Positions 16,870-23,715 of a stretch of 43,290 nucleotides of DNA are shown here, in pieces. The DNA is from Meiothermus luteus. Lineage in GTDB: Bacteria > Deinococcota > Deinococci > Deinococcales > Thermaceae. The DNA lies in NCBI RefSeq assembly GCF_003574085.1, contig NZ_QWKZ01000011.1:1-43290 (forward strand). Direction: 5' to 3'. The notes under the pieces were generated by a model. That model had not been told where the DNA came from, ran no database searches, and saw only the letters and a program-made list of their open reading frames with translations. Made by a program: the position numbers and the translations under genes. Positions within the stretch are counted from its first letter, which is position 1. Each line of letters starts with the position of its first letter.

Positions 16870-17234
16870 AGCGGAGATACCGGCTTCGGCCTGCCGTCTG
16901 GCCCCAGGGCCACCATCACAAAACCGGCCCGGCAGGCCAAGCGACGTTCCTCGCGCTCTATGGGCTCCACCCACATCTCCACCTCGAGCCGCAGCGAGCT
17001 CCTGCCCACCTCTTTGACCCAGGCCACCAGCTCCACGATGGAGCCCTGCGGCACCGGGTGGCGGAAGTCCATGGCGTCGGCGTGCACCGTGACCACCTTG
17101 GCCCGGGCATGCCGGGTGGCAGCCACGAAGGCTGCCTCGTCCATCCAGGCCATGGCCGTACCACCAAAGAGGCTGCCGTAATGGTTGCAGTCACCCGGGC
17201 GCACCAGGTGCACGGTGCGGGTTTCGTTCCTCAT
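16866..17234 (-). CDS. Acyl-CoA thioesterase, hotdog fold
   Basis: A 122-residue single hotdog-domain thioesterase of the cytosolic acyl-CoA hydrolase (YciA/BACH-like) group. Recognisable parts are VRPGDCNHYGSLFGGTAMAWMDEAAF, with the Asn and Asp near the active site, and the ADAMDFRHPVPQGSIVELVAWV strand region. The ATG at 17234 overlaps the nrdF stop (ATGA), so it is the last gene of the nrdI-nrdE-metE-nrdF operon and should fall under the same riboswitch control. A longer open frame to 17357 lies inside nrdF and is not used. Its link to nucleotide or methionine metabolism is unclear. Confidence 0.85.
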   Translation of the reverse strand: MRNETRTVHLVRPGDCNHYGSLFGGTAMAWMDEAAFVAATRHARAKVVTVHADAMDFRHPVPQGSIVELVAWVKEVGRSSLRLEVEMWVEPIEREERRLACRAGFVMVALGPDGRPKPVSPL

Positions 17235-18523
17235 GCCTCCCCCCGCCGAGCCCGCGTGCGGGCCTCGCGGTAGAGGATGTAGGCCCGGGCCACCTCCGGG
17301 TAGGTGGCCATCAGCCCCTCCTCCACCAGGTCTTGAATCTCTTCCACCGAGAGGCACTTTGCTTCCGCCCTTCGCTTGATGGGCTCCACCACACCCCGCG
17401 CAATCCGCTCGGGTTCCACCGTCACCCCCGCGGCGGCCGCAGCCTTTCCCACCGCCCGTACGATGCGCATCTCGTCAAAGGGCACCTCTCGACCATCCCG
17501 CTTCCGCACCGGCTTCAGGTCAGGGCCCCCCTCCGGAAAGTAAAAATCCAGGTCCGAGAGGGGCTCCACCCGGGTAGCCTTAATGTAGCCGTTGCCCTTG
17601 GTGGAAAAGAAGTCGTGGTGCTTGGTCTCGGTGCGCAGCCCGGCCAGCACCACTGGGTTCACCTCTTCAGGCTCCACCCCAAAGTGGGGCTCCATCCCCA
17701 GGTTCATCAGGGCCTTGTCGGCGTTGTAGCGGGAGAAGCGCAGCACCGCCTCCTCCAGGCCAATGGGAGCGTAGAGGGCCTTTGTGTAGCGGGCCTCCAG
17801 GGCATCCAACCGCTCTAGAAGTCCTATTACCTCCCCCTGAGCCCTCTTCCGCCCCACCTCCCCCATTCCCGCAGCCCGCTCCTGGGCCAGAAGACCCACG
17901 TACACCCCGTGAACCGCCTCGTCGCGGATGATCAGGCTGATGATCTCCCCCGAGTTCACCAGCCGCCCCCCTCCGGCCAGGTAGAGGGGGTAGAAGAAGC
18001 CCGAGTAGAAAAGGTAAGACTCCAGCAAAACGCTCGCGGCCATGGCCCGGTAGAGGGTGGCCCCGTCCCGGATACCCGTGTAGGCCTCGTGGATCAAGGC
18101 CAGCTTGGCCTGCAGCTCAGGCTGCTCCCTTACCCAGGTGAAAAGCTCCTCGATTCGCTCCGAGGTGCACAGCGTGGAGAAGATCGAGCTGTAGCTCTTG
18201 GCGTGCATGTGCTCCATGGCCCCCATGAACGAGAGCACCGCCTTGGCCTGGAGCCCTTCCACCCACTGGGATATCCGGGGCATGCCCACGCCTCCTTGCA
18301 GGGTGTCCAGCAAGGTGAGCCCAGCCAGCACCTCCTCGTAGGCCCGTTTTTCCTCCGGGGCCAGGGTCATCCAGGAGAGCTTATCGTCGGCCAGAGGGAT
18401 TTCCTCGTCCACCCAGAACTGCCGCACGTTCTGGTCCCAGAACATCTTGGTGTAGGCGTCCTCGGGACGATTCCAGTTAACCGCGCTGAAAGGGCCTTGG
18501 GAGGTAGAAAGCATCTCGTTCAT
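17231..18523 (-). CDS. nrdF: Class Ib ribonucleotide reductase beta subunit with C-terminal ATP-cone
   Basis: A 430-residue radical-generating subunit. The ferritin-like domain has all expected metal ligands (D73, E104, H107, E168, E202, H205) and the radical tyrosine Y111 in EHMHAKSYSSIFSTL, a class Ib pattern. Presence of nrdI in the operon agrees and implies a dimanganese-tyrosyl cofactor. The alpha-docking tail (FFSTKGNGYIK to SDLDFYF, about 305-329) is normally the end of NrdF. Here it is followed by about 90 residues (337-425) that read as an ATP-cone: LKPVRKRDGREVPFD, then EMRIVRAVGKAA, LSVEEIQDLVEEGLM and EVARAYILYREAR. ATP-cones normally sit at the N-terminus of the alpha subunit, where they bind ATP/dATP and set overall activity. 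The start ATG overlaps the metE stop. Confidence 0.93.
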   Translation of the reverse strand: MNEMLSTSQGPFSAVNWNRPEDAYTKMFWDQNVRQFWVDEEIPLADDKLSWMTLAPEEKRAYEEVLAGLTLLDTLQGGVGMPRISQWVEGLQAKAVLSFMGAMEHMHAKSYSSIFSTLCTSERIEELFTWVREQPELQAKLALIHEAYTGIRDGATLYRAMAASVLLESYLFYSGFFYPLYLAGGGRLVNSGEIISLIIRDEAVHGVYVGLLAQERAAGMGEVGRKRAQGEVIGLLERLDALEARYTKALYAPIGLEEAVLRFSRYNADKALMNLGMEPHFGVEPEEVNPVVLAGLRTETKHHDFFSTKGNGYIKATRVEPLSDLDFYFPEGGPDLKPVRKRDGREVPFDEMRIVRAVGKAAAAAGVTVEPERIARGVVEPIKRRAEAKCLSVEEIQDLVEEGLMATYPEVARAYILYREARTRARRGEA

Positions 18524-20835
18524 AAGGACTCCTGCGGATTAGGGCGGGATTCCGACTGCTTCCGGAGGTGCTGGGCAGCCTCAACGAGGTTGGCCAGAGC
18601 TGGCTTAACCTCCTCCCATTTGCGGGTTTTTAGGCCGCAATCGGGGTTGACCCAGATCTGATCGGGAGCCAGGTGCTTTTGGGCCTTCTCCAAAAGCTCC
18701 ACCAGCTCAGCCACAGAGGGCACCCGCGGGGAGTGGATGTCGTAAATCCCCGGGCCAATCTGGTTGGGATATCGGTAAGAGATGAAGGCCTCGAGCAACT
18801 CCATTTTTGAGCGCGAAGCTTCGATGGAGATGACGTCGGCGTCCATATCGCCGATGAATTGGATGATGTCGTTGAACTCGGAGTAACACATATGGGTATG
18901 AACCTGGGTCTCATCGGCCACCCCCGAAGCGCAAAGCCGGAAGCACTCCACCGCCCAGGCCAGGTAGCCATCCCACTCCGCCCGGCGCAGCGGCAGGCCC
19001 TCCCGCAGGGCTGGCTCGTCAATCTGAATGATGCGAATCCCGGCTCGCTCGAGGTCGGCCACCTCATCCCGAAGAGCCAGGGCGATCTGGCGGCAAACCT
19101 GCTCACGCGGAAGGTCATCGCGCACAAACGACCATTGCAGCATGGTCACGGGCCCGGTCAGCATGCCCTTCACCGGCTTTGAGGTGAGGGACTGGGCGTA
19201 GGTCGCCCACTCGAGGGTCATTGGGCGAGGGCGCGAGACATCGCCAAAGAGAATCGGGGGGCGAACGCAGCGTGAGCCGTAGCTCTGGACCCAACCGTGC
19301 TGGGTAAAGGCATAGCCGCAGAGCTGCTCGGCGAAATACTGCACCATATCATTGCGCTCAAACTCCCCGTGGACGAGGACGTCCAGGCCAATCTCCTCCT
19401 GCCAGCGCACCGCTTCTTCCACCTTGCTTTTGAGGAAGTCCGTATAGTCGGCGGCGCTCAGCTCACCTTTAGAGAAAGCGGCCCGGGCTTTGCGCACCTC
19501 GCCGGTCTGGGGGAAAGAGCCGATGGTGGTGGTCGGGAAAAGGGGCAACCCAAGGTGGGTCTGTTGGGCCTCGCGCCGCACTGGAAAAGGGCTTTTGCGG
19601 CGGGTCATCTCGGGCGTGATCCGCGCTAGGCGCTCTTGCACCCGAGGGTCGTGAATTTTGGGCGAGCTGCGGCGCGCGGCTACCGCTGCCGCCGAGGCAG
19701 CCAGCTCGTCTTTTGCCGCCCCTCGTCCCTGGTTGAGGGCCCGGCCCAGAACCGAGAGCTCTTCCAGCTTCTGCACCGCAAAGGCCAGCCAGCCCTTTAG
19801 CTCCGGGTCAAGGGCGGTCTCTAGCGAGAGATCTATCGGCACGTGCAGCAAGGAGCAAGAAGGAGCGAGAATCACCTTGTCTTCTCCTCGTGCTTCAACC
19901 ACCGGCTCGATCCAATCCAAAATGGCCGGCAGGTCTGCCCGCCAGACGTTGCGCCCATCGATCACCCCAAGCGAGAGGGTGAGTTCTGCCGGGGCCTTCT
20001 GCGTGACTAGATCGAGTTCCCCTGGGGCGCGCACCAAATCAAGGTGCATCCCAGCTACCGGCAGCGAAAGCGCGAGCTCGAGGTTATCCCCATAACCGCC
20101 AAAATAGTTGGTCAGGAGAAGGTTTAGCCCCGGCACCGCCTCAGCCAAAGCTGTGTAAGCCTTGCGGAACGCGCCTTGGCTGGCCTCATCGAGGTCGAGC
20201 GAGAGCACCGGTTCGTCCATCTGTACCCACTTGGCGCCGTGGCTGTGCAATCGGCGCAGCACCTCGGCGTAGACCGGTAGAAGGCGCTCGAGCCAATCGA
20301 GGGGGTTCAGGGCCTTGTCCTTGCTTTTGGCAAGCTTGAGGTAGGTCACCGGCCCCAGCAACACCGGTCGGGTCTCGTAGCCCAAAGCTTTAGCCTCCAG
20401 GTACTCGTCAATGGGCTTGGTGGAGGCTAACTGGAAGACTTGGTCCGGCTCGAGTTCCGGCACCATGTAGTGGTAGTTGGTGTCGAACCACTTGGTCATC
20501 TCGAGCGCGGGCAGGCCCATGCTTCCGCTGCCACGGGCCATGGCGAAGTAGAGCTCGAGCGAAACCTCCGCGCCTTTCCACCCATAAACCGCCGGGATCG
20601 CACCGACCATGACGCTGGTATCGAGCACATGGTCATAAAGGGAGAAGTCGTTGCTAGGAATGTGGGTGATGCCCAAAGCGTGTTGCTTGGCCCAGTTGGC
20701 CCTGCGCAAGCCCCGCGCAACTTCCAGCAAGGTAGCCGCAGAGGCTTTGCCCGACCAAAAATCTTCCAAGGCGAACTTGAGTTCCCGTTTGGCTCCAATC
20801 CTTGGAAAGCCCAAACTGCCAACAGAAACAGGCAC
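18520..20835 (-). CDS. metE: Cobalamin-independent methionine synthase
   Basis: A 771-residue MetE that transfers the methyl group from 5-methyltetrahydropteroyl-triglutamate to homocysteine without B12. The N-terminal domain begins SLGFPRIGAKRELKFALEDFW. The C-terminal catalytic domain has zinc ligands at H648 and C650 (HTHMCYSEF), E672 (SIEAS) and C733 (NPDCGLKTR), the same spacing as in E. coli MetE. The start is GTG at 20835, seven bases after AAAGGAG; the longer open frame upstream overlaps nrdE and lacks homology. It lies 35 bases after nrdE and overlaps nrdF by four bases, so it splits the two RNR subunit genes. By eye its codon use is a little less GC-rich than its neighbours, which may hint at separate acquisition. 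Confidence 0.95.
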   Translation of the reverse strand: MPVSVGSLGFPRIGAKRELKFALEDFWSGKASAATLLEVARGLRRANWAKQHALGITHIPSNDFSLYDHVLDTSVMVGAIPAVYGWKGAEVSLELYFAMARGSGSMGLPALEMTKWFDTNYHYMVPELEPDQVFQLASTKPIDEYLEAKALGYETRPVLLGPVTYLKLAKSKDKALNPLDWLERLLPVYAEVLRRLHSHGAKWVQMDEPVLSLDLDEASQGAFRKAYTALAEAVPGLNLLLTNYFGGYGDNLELALSLPVAGMHLDLVRAPGELDLVTQKAPAELTLSLGVIDGRNVWRADLPAILDWIEPVVEARGEDKVILAPSCSLLHVPIDLSLETALDPELKGWLAFAVQKLEELSVLGRALNQGRGAAKDELAASAAAVAARRSSPKIHDPRVQERLARITPEMTRRKSPFPVRREAQQTHLGLPLFPTTTIGSFPQTGEVRKARAAFSKGELSAADYTDFLKSKVEEAVRWQEEIGLDVLVHGEFERNDMVQYFAEQLCGYAFTQHGWVQSYGSRCVRPPILFGDVSRPRPMTLEWATYAQSLTSKPVKGMLTGPVTMLQWSFVRDDLPREQVCRQIALALRDEVADLERAGIRIIQIDEPALREGLPLRRAEWDGYLAWAVECFRLCASGVADETQVHTHMCYSEFNDIIQFIGDMDADVISIEASRSKMELLEAFISYRYPNQIGPGIYDIHSPRVPSVAELVELLEKAQKHLAPDQIWVNPDCGLKTRKWEEVKPALANLVEAAQHLRKQSESRPNPQESL

Positions 20836-20870
20836 AACCGCTCCTTTCAGTCTAGCCTCAAAACACCCCA

Positions 20871-22949
20871 TCACACCGCGCAGCTCAGGCACTCCTCCAC
20901 GGAGAGGTTCTTGGTACGGGTGTAGTAGAGGCTTTTGAGGCCCTTCTTCCAAGCGTAAACGTAAAGCCGGGCCAGCTCGCGGGTGCTGGTCTCGCTGGTC
21001 ACGTAGAGCACCGTGCTGATGCCTTGGTCCACATGGGGCTGAATCTCGGCCACCAAGTCTATGAGGCGGTACATGTTCATGTGGTAGGCCGACTTGTAGT
21101 ACCAGTAGGTCTCCTCGGAGAGAAAGGGCACCGGGTAGTAGGTGGTGGCGTTGCCGTAGGTGCGGGTCTCCACCACGTCCACGATCGGGGCGATGGAGGG
21201 GGTGGCGTTTTGGATGTAGCTGATGCTGGCTGTAGGGGCAATCGCCAAGCGGTAGGCGTGATAGAGTCCGTGCCGTGCCACTTCGGCCTTTAGCCTCGCC
21301 CAGTCGGCAGGGGTGGGCAGGGCAATCCCCTCAAAAAGCCACCGCACAGCTTCGGTCCGCGGGCGGAAATCCTCCTCCAAGTAGGGCTCAAAGTAGGCCC
21401 CGGTGGCGTAGTCCGACTGGGCAAACCCTTCAAAGGTCACCCCACGCTCGCGGGCAATTCCCATGGAGCGCTCTAGGGAATAAAAGTTCACCGCAGCAAA
21501 AAAACTGCGGGCAAAGTCGCGGGCCTCCTCCGACTCGTAACGGATGCGGTTTTTGGCCAGGTAACCGTGCAGGTTCATGGCCCCCAGGCCCACCGAGTGG
21601 AAGGCCTGGTTGGCCCGACGCACCCCGGGAGCGTTCCTCACATCCGAGAGGTCGCTTACCGCGGTGAGCATGTCCATGGCGATGTGCACGCTTTCCCTCA
21701 ACTTCCCCGACTCCATCACGTTCACGATGTTGAGTGAGCCCAGGTTGCAGCTGATGTCGTAGCCAATCTGATCGCCCTCACCGTAGTCGCCGATGGTGGA
21801 GGTGGTCTGGAGCTGGAAGATCTCGGTGCAGAGGTTGGACATCTTTATCTGCCCAAGGCGCTTGAGCGGGTGGGCCCGGTTGGCGTTGGTCTTGTAGACG
21901 ATGTAGGGATAGCCAGACTCAAACTGGGTCTGGGCGATGCGGGTGAGCATCGCCCGAGCCGAGAGGGGACGCTTCTTCACCGCGGGGTGGGCCAAGAGCT
22001 CCTCATAGCGCTGGTCAATATCCATGTCGTCCAGGTGCTCCCCAAAAGCCTGGTAGACCGAGTAGGGGGCAAAGACGTAGAAGTCCTCCCCTCGCTCGGC
22101 CAGCTCAAAGAACTTGGAGGGCACCACCAGGCCCAACGAGAGGGTCTGGATACGGCTTTTTTCGTCGGCGTTGATTTTCTTGGTGTCCAAGAACTCCTCC
22201 ACATCCCAGTGGAAGATGTTGAGGTAGACCGCCCCGGCCCCCTTGCGCTGGCCCATCTGGTCGGCGTAGTTGAAGGCGTCCTCAAAGAGCTTCATCACCG
22301 GGACCACCCCCTTGGCCGCGTGGGCCACCCCCTTGATGGCCTCACCCCGGGCCCGCAGTTTGGAGAGGTTGATGGCCACCCCCCCGCCGATTTTGGAAAG
22401 CTGCATGGCGGTATTGAGGGTGTAGCCAATGGAGTTCAAGGAATCGTCCAACTCCAGGAGAAAACAGCTAACCAGCTCGCCGCGTCGGGCACGCCCGGCG
22501 TTCAGGAAGGTAGGGGTGGCAGGCTGGTAGCGCCCCTCCATAAGGGCCCGCACGTAGGCCCGAGCCCGTTCCACATTTCCCTGGGCCAGGTGCAGCGCCA
22601 CCGCCAAAACGCGGTCCTCATAACGCTCGAGGTACTGCCTTTTGTCGTTGGACTTGAGGGCATAGTCCTTGTAGAACTTGGAGATGGCCATGAAGCTCGG
22701 AAAGCGGAAGCCGTAGCTGTAGGCCAGGTCAGAGAGCTCGAGCAGATCCTCCTCGCGGTAAAGCCGGAAGAAGTCCTCGTAGTAACCCTCGGCGATAAGG
22801 GCTCGCAGGCGCTCAATGGGCCCGGGGAAAGGCCTTAGCCGCTTCTCAACCTCCTCCTCAAAGGCCCGAGCAGCCTCGAGGTCCTTCTCGAGCTGAAAAA
22901 AGCCGTTCTTCTTCTGGAGAATGGCGCTGTTGAGTTCAAGGTAACGCAT
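20871..22949 (-). CDS. nrdE: Class Ib ribonucleotide reductase alpha subunit
   Basis: A 692-residue catalytic subunit that reduces ribonucleoside diphosphates to deoxyribonucleotides. It lacks an N-terminal ATP-cone: the protein starts MRYLELNSAILQKKNG and goes directly into the barrel domain, as in class Ib. Active-site residues are N372, C374 and E376 in SNLCTEIFQ, with the redox cysteines C162 (VSCFLLEL) and C401 (ISCNLGSLN), and the C-terminal shuttle pair C687/C690 in ECLSCAV. The ATG at 22949 is preceded by GAGGAGGAAC, which lies within the last codons of nrdI; the two genes overlap by 14 bases. No nrdH is present, so the external reductant is encoded elsewhere. Confidence 0.95.
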   Translation of the reverse strand: MRYLELNSAILQKKNGFFQLEKDLEAARAFEEEVEKRLRPFPGPIERLRALIAEGYYEDFFRLYREEDLLELSDLAYSYGFRFPSFMAISKFYKDYALKSNDKRQYLERYEDRVLAVALHLAQGNVERARAYVRALMEGRYQPATPTFLNAGRARRGELVSCFLLELDDSLNSIGYTLNTAMQLSKIGGGVAINLSKLRARGEAIKGVAHAAKGVVPVMKLFEDAFNYADQMGQRKGAGAVYLNIFHWDVEEFLDTKKINADEKSRIQTLSLGLVVPSKFFELAERGEDFYVFAPYSVYQAFGEHLDDMDIDQRYEELLAHPAVKKRPLSARAMLTRIAQTQFESGYPYIVYKTNANRAHPLKRLGQIKMSNLCTEIFQLQTTSTIGDYGEGDQIGYDISCNLGSLNIVNVMESGKLRESVHIAMDMLTAVSDLSDVRNAPGVRRANQAFHSVGLGAMNLHGYLAKNRIRYESEEARDFARSFFAAVNFYSLERSMGIARERGVTFEGFAQSDYATGAYFEPYLEEDFRPRTEAVRWLFEGIALPTPADWARLKAEVARHGLYHAYRLAIAPTASISYIQNATPSIAPIVDVVETRTYGNATTYYPVPFLSEETYWYYKSAYHMNMYRLIDLVAEIQPHVDQGISTVLYVTSETSTRELARLYVYAWKKGLKSLYYTRTKNLSVEECLSCAV

Positions 22950-23313
22950 GTTCCTCCTCTTTGAGTTGGGCCACCGCCGCGAGAAAGCGCAGGCGGTCCC
23001 CCTCTGTGCCTGATAGTTCAAACTTGTGCAGGATAGGCAGCCCATACCGCAGGGCCAGAAGGTCTGCCGCGCGGGCAAAGTTCAACCCCCAGTTGCGGTT
23101 CCCGCTGGCCGCCACACCTCTTATGAAGGGCCGGTTCCGCTCCACGAAGCGCTCCACCTCCGGGGGCACCTGGCCAAACCCGGTGGTGTAGGTCACCAGC
23201 ACACAGGGCTCCTCCACCCCCTCCCCTCCGTCCAGAATCCGCCTTCTGGGCAGGGGAAGGCGCTCCGCGAAGCGGGCCACATTCCCGGTTTTGGAAGCGT
23301 AGACCACCAGCAC
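22936..23313 (-). CDS. nrdI: NrdI flavodoxin, class Ib RNR activation factor
   Basis: A 125-residue flavodoxin-like protein that supplies oxidant for assembling the dimanganese-tyrosyl radical of NrdF. Features are the FMN phosphate loop YASKTGNVARF near residue 5, the TYTTGFGQVPPEVERF segment and the NrdI-specific ASGNRNWGLNFARAADLL. The start is GTG at 23313 behind a perfect TTAGGAGG; the open frame continues upstream into the leader but without homology. It is the first gene after the cobalamin riboswitch and its terminator, so its translation begins about 107 bases past the terminator. Confidence 0.93.
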   Translation of the reverse strand: MLVVYASKTGNVARFAERLPLPRRRILDGGEGVEEPCVLVTYTTGFGQVPPEVERFVERNRPFIRGVAASGNRNWGLNFARAADLLALRYGLPILHKFELSGTEGDRLRFLAAVAQLKEEEHALP

Positions 23314-23419
23314 GACTCCTCCTAAGACGCCAACCCCCTGGTGGGGCAACAGCCAGCCCAAACGGGCACAGCGAGCCGCGCAACCAAACCCTTATCCCCT
23401 GCAAGACAGGGGTGGGCGG

Positions 23420-23438
23420 AAAAAGGCGGTATCCGCCG
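23420..23438 (-). terminator. Riboswitch expression platform: intrinsic terminator
   Basis: On the minus strand GGCGGATACCGCC forms a five-base stem (GGCGG/CCGCC) with a three-base loop and is followed directly by TTTTT. It lies a few bases after the 3' side of the riboswitch P1 stem and before nrdI. Ligand binding is expected to favour this terminator. Confidence 0.8.
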
Positions 23439-23445
23439 TTCTCTA

Positions 23446-23601
23446 GGTTTTCTGGGAAGCGCTCACCTTAGCCATCCTTTCCGTCCTTGACGCGAGGACT
23501 AGGAGACCCAGCCGGGCAGGTAATCGGGCTTTCACCGTTGCGCGACAGCGGCGGAATTGCACCGCACTTCCCCTGTCACCGGTGGGGAAACCACATCTTG
23601 T
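23446..23601 (-). ncRNA. Cobalamin riboswitch controlling nrdI-nrdE-metE-nrdF
   Basis: On the minus strand the leader holds the conserved cobalamin riboswitch core. It has a GGGGAAGTGCGGTGCAA segment with a matching CCGC hairpin, the CTGTCGCGCAACGGTGAAAG segment, and the B12 box AGCCCGATTACCTGCC at 23530-23515. A GTCCTCGCGTCAAGGAC hairpin follows, and closing bases GGTTTC/GAAAACC can form P1. The order and spacing match Rfam-type cobalamin aptamers. The transcript would start near 23609. An intrinsic terminator follows at once, giving transcription attenuation. The genes below it encode the B12-independent RNR and methionine synthase, so B12 (probably adenosylcobalamin) should repress them. 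This is a sequence match by eye, not a covariance-model hit. Confidence 0.9.
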
Positions 23602-23634
23602 GGTTTCTGGCCGAAAGACTACTACATGTTGTGT
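23588..23634 (-). promoter_or_regulatory. Pair of NrdR-like boxes at the nrdI promoter
   Basis: Box 1 (23619-23634, minus ACACAACATGTAGTAG) and box 2 (23588-23603, minus CCACAAGATGTGGTTT) start exactly 31 bp apart, the usual spacing for tandem NrdR boxes. Against the consensus acaCwAtATmTwGtgt, box 1 fails clearly only at positions 7, 15 and 16 (position 10 is G). Box 1 lies between -35 and -10. Box 2 lies at about +6 to +21 and overlaps the first hairpin of the leader RNA. Confidence 0.75.
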
Positions 23635-23645
23635 TTTTCTGTCAA
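23616..23645 (-). promoter_or_regulatory. Promoter of nrdI-nrdE-metE-nrdF operon
   Basis: The -35 TTGACA (23645-23640) is a perfect consensus hexamer and the -10 TAGTCT (23621-23616) lies 18 bases away. Transcription should start near 23609, directly upstream of the riboswitch. The spacer is occupied by an NrdR-like box. Confidence 0.75.
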
Positions 23646-23663
23646 GGCGGCCCTCGTTTCTAG

Positions 23664-23700
23664 AAACCGCCCCTGACCGGGTTTTCCCGCTCAGGGGCGG
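23664..23700 (-). terminator. Terminator of nrdJ
   Basis: On the minus strand CCGCCCCTGA and TCAGGGGCGG form a perfect ten-base stem around a 14-base loop and are followed by TTTCT. It begins 16 bases after the nrdJ stop and ends 19 bases before the -35 of the next operon, so the two RNR operons are insulated. Confidence 0.82.
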
Positions 23701-23715
23701 CCTAGGGCTCGAGCC

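Noticed and set aside
23397-23412. CCCCTG/CAGGGG repeat after the riboswitch terminator, with CCCCTGTC complementary to GACAGGGG in the aptamer
   Set aside because: It lies downstream of the terminator, so it cannot act as a normal antiterminator; an eight-base match can arise by chance.
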